36,163 nucleotides of DNA, from NCBI GenBank assembly GCA_945883955.1, contig CAMCYN010000009.1:1-36163 (forward strand). The letters are read 5' to 3'. The notes under the pieces are model-generated. The model was not told where the DNA came from. It ran no database searches and saw nothing but the letters and a program-made list of their open reading frames with translations. Shown one piece after another: positions 33,789-36,163 of the stretch; position 1 is the stretch's first letter; every line of letters starts with the position of its first letter. The translations under genes were made by a program, and so were the position numbers. The DNA comes from Akkermansia muciniphila. GTDB lineage: Bacteria; Verrucomicrobiota; Verrucomicrobiia; Chthoniobacterales; Chthoniobacteraceae.

Positions 33789-34706
33789 ATGGCCTTCATC
33801 GAACTTGATCATGTGGACAAAGGGTTTGGTCCGGTCTGGAACCGCTCCGAAGTGCTCTCGGATCTGAACCTGCAGGTGGAGCGTGGGGAATTCGTGGCAC
33901 TGATTGGTTATTCCGGTTCGGGCAAAACAACGCTTATGTCGCTTCTGGCCGGACTGCTCCGGCCGGATCGTGGTGAGGTTCGTATTGGAGGCAAGGTGGT
34001 GGATGGCCCGGGCTACGATCGGGCCGTCGTATTTCAAAACTATTCGCTGCTGCCTTGGCTGACTGTGGCCGAGAATGTGGCGCTGGCTGTAGATGAAGTC
34101 TTCCGGGATTTTTCCCGGGAACAACGTCAGGAGCATGTCGCCAAATATGTGGGGATGGTGAACCTCACGCCGGCGATGGACAAGCGTCCTAGCGAGCTCT
34201 CGGGCGGAATGCGCCAGCGTGTTTCCGTAGCTCGAGCCCTGGCGACACAGCCGGATATCCTTCTGCTCGATGAGCCGTTGAGCGCACTCGATGCGTTGAC
34301 CCGCGCCAATCTGCAGGATGAGATCAACCGGATCTGTCAGGAGGAAAAGAAGACGGTAATCCTGATTACCAATGATCCAGATGAAGCCATCCTGTTGGCT
34401 GACCGCGTGATCCCGATTTCGGCTGGACCCAAAGCCACTTTAGGTGCGTCGATTCCAGTGAATGTCCCCAGGCCGCGGACGCGAAAGGATATCAATAGCT
34501 GTCCGATTTTTAAGAGGACCCGTAATCAGGTCATTCAATATTTGGTGCAATCCTCGTCGGGTAAAAAGGTGGAGATCAGCAAAAAGCTGACCATGCCGGA
34601 TCTTCTGCCGGAAGACCTCAGTGTGGCGCGTCCGATGTTTGGGGGTAAAGCTCGTCCTCGGCGTCGGTCGGAACAGAAACGTGAAACGGTGGAGGTGGTC
34701 TCATGA
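33789..34706 (+). CDS. nrtC: Nitrate ABC transporter ATP-binding protein, first (NrtC-type without C-terminal regulatory domain)
   Basis: ABC ATPase of 305 residues from ATG 33789; a longer frame starting inside nrtB was rejected because family sequence begins at [14 protein letters not shown]. Walker [11 protein letters not shown] at 40-49, Q-loop [10 protein letters not shown], signature [15 protein letters not shown], Walker [13 protein letters not shown]. The H-loop has Asn195 in ITNDPDEA where the catalytic His is usual, a feature I also recall from some NrtC-like subunits. The last 60 residues are basic and poorly conserved. It lacks the NrtA-like tail of cyanobacterial NrtC. Its stop overlaps the nrtD start (ATGA). 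Confidence 0.94.
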   Translation: MAFIELDHVDKGFGPVWNRSEVLSDLNLQVERGEFVALIGYSGSGKTTLMSLLAGLLRPDRGEVRIGGKVVDGPGYDRAVVFQNYSLLPWLTVAENVALAVDEVFRDFSREQRQEHVAKYVGMVNLTPAMDKRPSELSGGMRQRVSVARALATQPDILLLDEPLSALDALTRANLQDEINRICQEEKKTVILITNDPDEAILLADRVIPISAGPKATLGASIPVNVPRPRTRKDINSCPIFKRTRNQVIQYLVQSSSGKKVEISKKLTMPDLLPEDLSVARPMFGGKARPRRRSEQKRETVEVVS

Positions 34707-35566
34707 GTACACAGTCGTATTTGGAGTTGTGGAAACTGACCAAGAGTTACCCTTCGCCAAAGGGTGAGGCGGTGATCGTCAAGGATATCGACCTCCGCTT
34801 AAAGCAGGGCGAATTTGTGACCGTGATTGGCCATTCGGGATGCGGAAAATCCACCGTGTTGATGATGGTGGCGGGACTGACGTCGATCACCTCCGGCGGG
34901 ATCATCCTTGCGGGAAAGGAATTGGATGGCCCAGGGCCGGATCGTGGGATTGTGTTTCAGTCACCGTCCCTGCTGCCGTGGATGACGGCGTTTGAGAACG
35001 TGATGCTGGGGGTGGATCAGGTTTTCTATACGGCAGACCGCGTCGAGCGGGAGCAGATCGCGGAGTATTATCTGACGCTGGTGGGGCTGGGTGATGCGAT
35101 GCACAAACGTCCGGGCGAGCTTTCGCAGGGGATGCGCCAGCGTGTGGGTATTGCTCGGGCGTTTGCGCTCGCGCCCAAAATGCTGTTGTTGGATGAACCT
35201 TTTGGGATGCTCGATTCGTTGACCAAATATGAATTGCAGGAGGTTCTGCTGCAGCTTTGGCGGCGGGAAAAAACCACGGCGATGATGGTTACGCACGACG
35301 TGGACGAGGCGCTGTTTTTATCGGATCGAATCGTTTGTATGACCGACGGGCCGGAGGCTGGAATTGGCGACATCATTGAGGTGCCGTTTGAACGTCCGCG
35401 GAACCGGCTGGAGGTGATGGAGCATCCTGAGTATTATCCATTGAGAGAAAGGCTTATTGAGTTCCTGGAGGTTCATGCCCACCGCAAGGCGCCGACAGTG
35501 GTTCCAGAAACCGCGCCAGCGATTAGCAAGGCAAAGGAGAAGGTCGAGCCCGAGTTAGTTTCCTGA
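34703..35566 (+). CDS. nrtD: Nitrate ABC transporter ATP-binding protein, second
   Basis: ABC ATPase of 287 residues: Walker [12 protein letters not shown] near 47-57, Q-loop [10 protein letters not shown], signature [15 protein letters not shown], Walker [13 protein letters not shown] and a canonical H-loop MVTHDVDEA. It overlaps nrtC by four bases, with GGAGGTGG just upstream as ribosome-binding site. It should pair with NrtC on NrtB. It is the last gene of the operon; the downstream region holds an IS relic and no clear terminator. Confidence 0.95.
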   Translation: MSTQSYLELWKLTKSYPSPKGEAVIVKDIDLRLKQGEFVTVIGHSGCGKSTVLMMVAGLTSITSGGIILAGKELDGPGPDRGIVFQSPSLLPWMTAFENVMLGVDQVFYTADRVEREQIAEYYLTLVGLGDAMHKRPGELSQGMRQRVGIARAFALAPKMLLLDEPFGMLDSLTKYELQEVLLQLWRREKTTAMMVTHDVDEALFLSDRIVCMTDGPEAGIGDIIEVPFERPRNRLEVMEHPEYYPLRERLIEFLEVHAHRKAPTVVPETAPAISKAKEKVEPELVS

Positions 35567-35582
35567 AGAGGGTAGAAAGAAT

Positions 35583-35713
35583 ACGGATTCGGGGAGCAAG
35601 TTTACGGGCGAGGCGTGGCTTGGGTGGGTGGAGGAATTTGGGAATAGCATCAGCATGGACGGGGCCACTGGATGGACAACGTCTTCATTGAGAGGCTATT
35701 ACGCAGCGTGAGA
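35583..35713 (+). mobile_element. Decayed IS3-family transposase (OrfB/DDE) fragment
   Basis: From 35583 the plus strand encodes TDSGSKFTGEAWLGWVEEFG and then SISMDG; a frame change near 35661-35669 leads to WMDNVFIERLLRSVR (35669-35713). Together this matches the conserved end of IS3-family integrase-type transposases, including the second Asp (TDxGS) and the final Glu (FIER) of the DDE triad. No start, no ends with inverted repeats and no rest of the element are present, so it is a relic. It begins 16 bases after nrtD. The 129 bases that follow (35714-35842) show nothing I can name apart from the rest of the frameshifted regulator. Confidence 0.8.
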
Positions 35714-35842
35714 TGTGCGGCGGGCCAGATCCATTTTGCAGGTGGTCGCCAAGGCTGAATGACGCGGGAATTTGTTCGGCAATCCGCGTGTTACTGCGGG
35801 AGTGGTCGATGGAATGGGCAATGGCAGTGCCGGCCTACGAGA

Positions 35843-36163
35843 CTAACCTTTCGCATACGGACTCACAAAGTCCTGCGAAGGTTTCTTCGGGCAGGCTGAA
35901 CGGGCGAGTGTGCCAGTGAATGACGCCCCAGCGGCGCTTGAGCTTTCGTTTTCCGAGGGGAGCGCCACGACCGATCCTTCCTTCAACTCTTTGCGGGCTG
36001 TCCACGGTGCCAGGATACTTACGCCAAGGCCCAGCTTCACGAGTTCCTTGATGGCCTCCATGTTTCCAAGGTCAACCATGCCGTTGAGGATGATATTTTC
36101 GCTTCGAAAATACCCTTCAATCATCTGCGCGGTGTAACTGTTTTTGCCGTACAGAATGTAGTT
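35843..36163 (-). CDS. LysR-family transcriptional regulator, C-terminal part, apparent frameshift (partial)
   Basis: The gene enters from the right edge; its DNA-binding domain lies outside. The visible part is the C-terminal effector domain: NYILYGKNSYTAQMIEGYF, then GNMEAIKELVKLGLGVSILAP and WTARKELKEGSVVALP. After ALP the frame gives an unconserved tail ending at 35843. Shifting by one base at the G run 35957-35960 (plus strand) gives LGKRKLKRRWGVIHWH, then RPFSLPEETFAGLCESV, ending at 35835, which is normal LysR sequence. One missing base (C4 instead of C5 on the coding strand) explains it. The regulator points toward the nitrate operon's end and may control it. Real mutation versus sequence error is open. 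Confidence 0.85.
   Translation of the reverse strand, partial: NYILYGKNSYTAQMIEGYFRSENIILNGMVDLGNMEAIKELVKLGLGVSILAPWTARKELKEGSVVALPSENESSSAAGASFTGTLARSACPKKPSQDFVSPYAKG

Overview
This 36 kb window looks like chromosomal DNA of a Gram-negative, high-GC bacterium. Gene content (rplI-dnaB, ileS-lspA, an rhomboid with an N-terminal extension, tail-anchored coiled-coil proteins, sialate O-acetylesterase, CmpA/NrtA-type transporter) suggests a member of the Verrucomicrobiota / PVC group. That placement is inferred from general protein character, not from a marker search. I see no rRNA, tRNA, CRISPR array or intact mobile element.

Left part (1-13.3 kb): the 5' two-thirds of dnaB runs off the left edge, preceded by rplI and a fumarylacetoacetate-hydrolase-family gene, all on the minus strand. 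Then come a plus-strand rhomboid protease and the ileS-lspA pair, a minus-strand Hsp20 chaperone, a plus-strand FAD/NADPH reductase of the sulfite-reductase flavoprotein type that has no FMN domain, and a minus-strand cluster: recO, mutL (with endonuclease motif), an O6-alkylguanine-DNA alkyltransferase, and two tail-anchored coiled-coil proteins of unknown function.

Middle part (13.5-27.3 kb): a plus-strand SWIM-SNF2 ATPase is followed after 4 bases by a PD-(D/E)XK-like protein. Then come a TPR protein, a strong bidirectional terminator, an unknown exported protein, a stand-alone trpA, a tiny lipoprotein candidate, an SDR oxidoreductase, a secreted protein with a His/Cys pattern, a circularly permuted ATP-grasp/alpha-E fusion and a secreted sialate O-acetylesterase.

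Right part (27.3-36.2 kb): a nitrate-related block. Molybdenum cofactor genes moeA-moaC-mogA (minus) and moaD-moaE (plus) diverge from one promoter region. They are followed by a nitrate-type ABC importer. In the importer a cytoplasmic NasS/NrtC-tail-like nitrate-binding domain is joined in one reading frame, with no stop codon, to a full NrtA including its Tat signal. Next are the permease nrtB and two ATPases. Between nrtD and a LysR-type regulator at the right edge lies a decayed IS3-family transposase fragment, and the regulator itself carries an apparent one-base frameshift close to its C-terminus. Cofactor supply plus nitrate uptake implies that a molybdenum-dependent nitrate reductase lies elsewhere in the genome.

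The most noteworthy observations are the NasS-like/NrtA fusion with an internal Tat signal, the frameshifted LysR gene beside an IS relic, the perfect terminator-like hairpin touching the dnaB start codon, and the SNF2/nuclease-like and His-Cys/ATP-grasp gene pairs.
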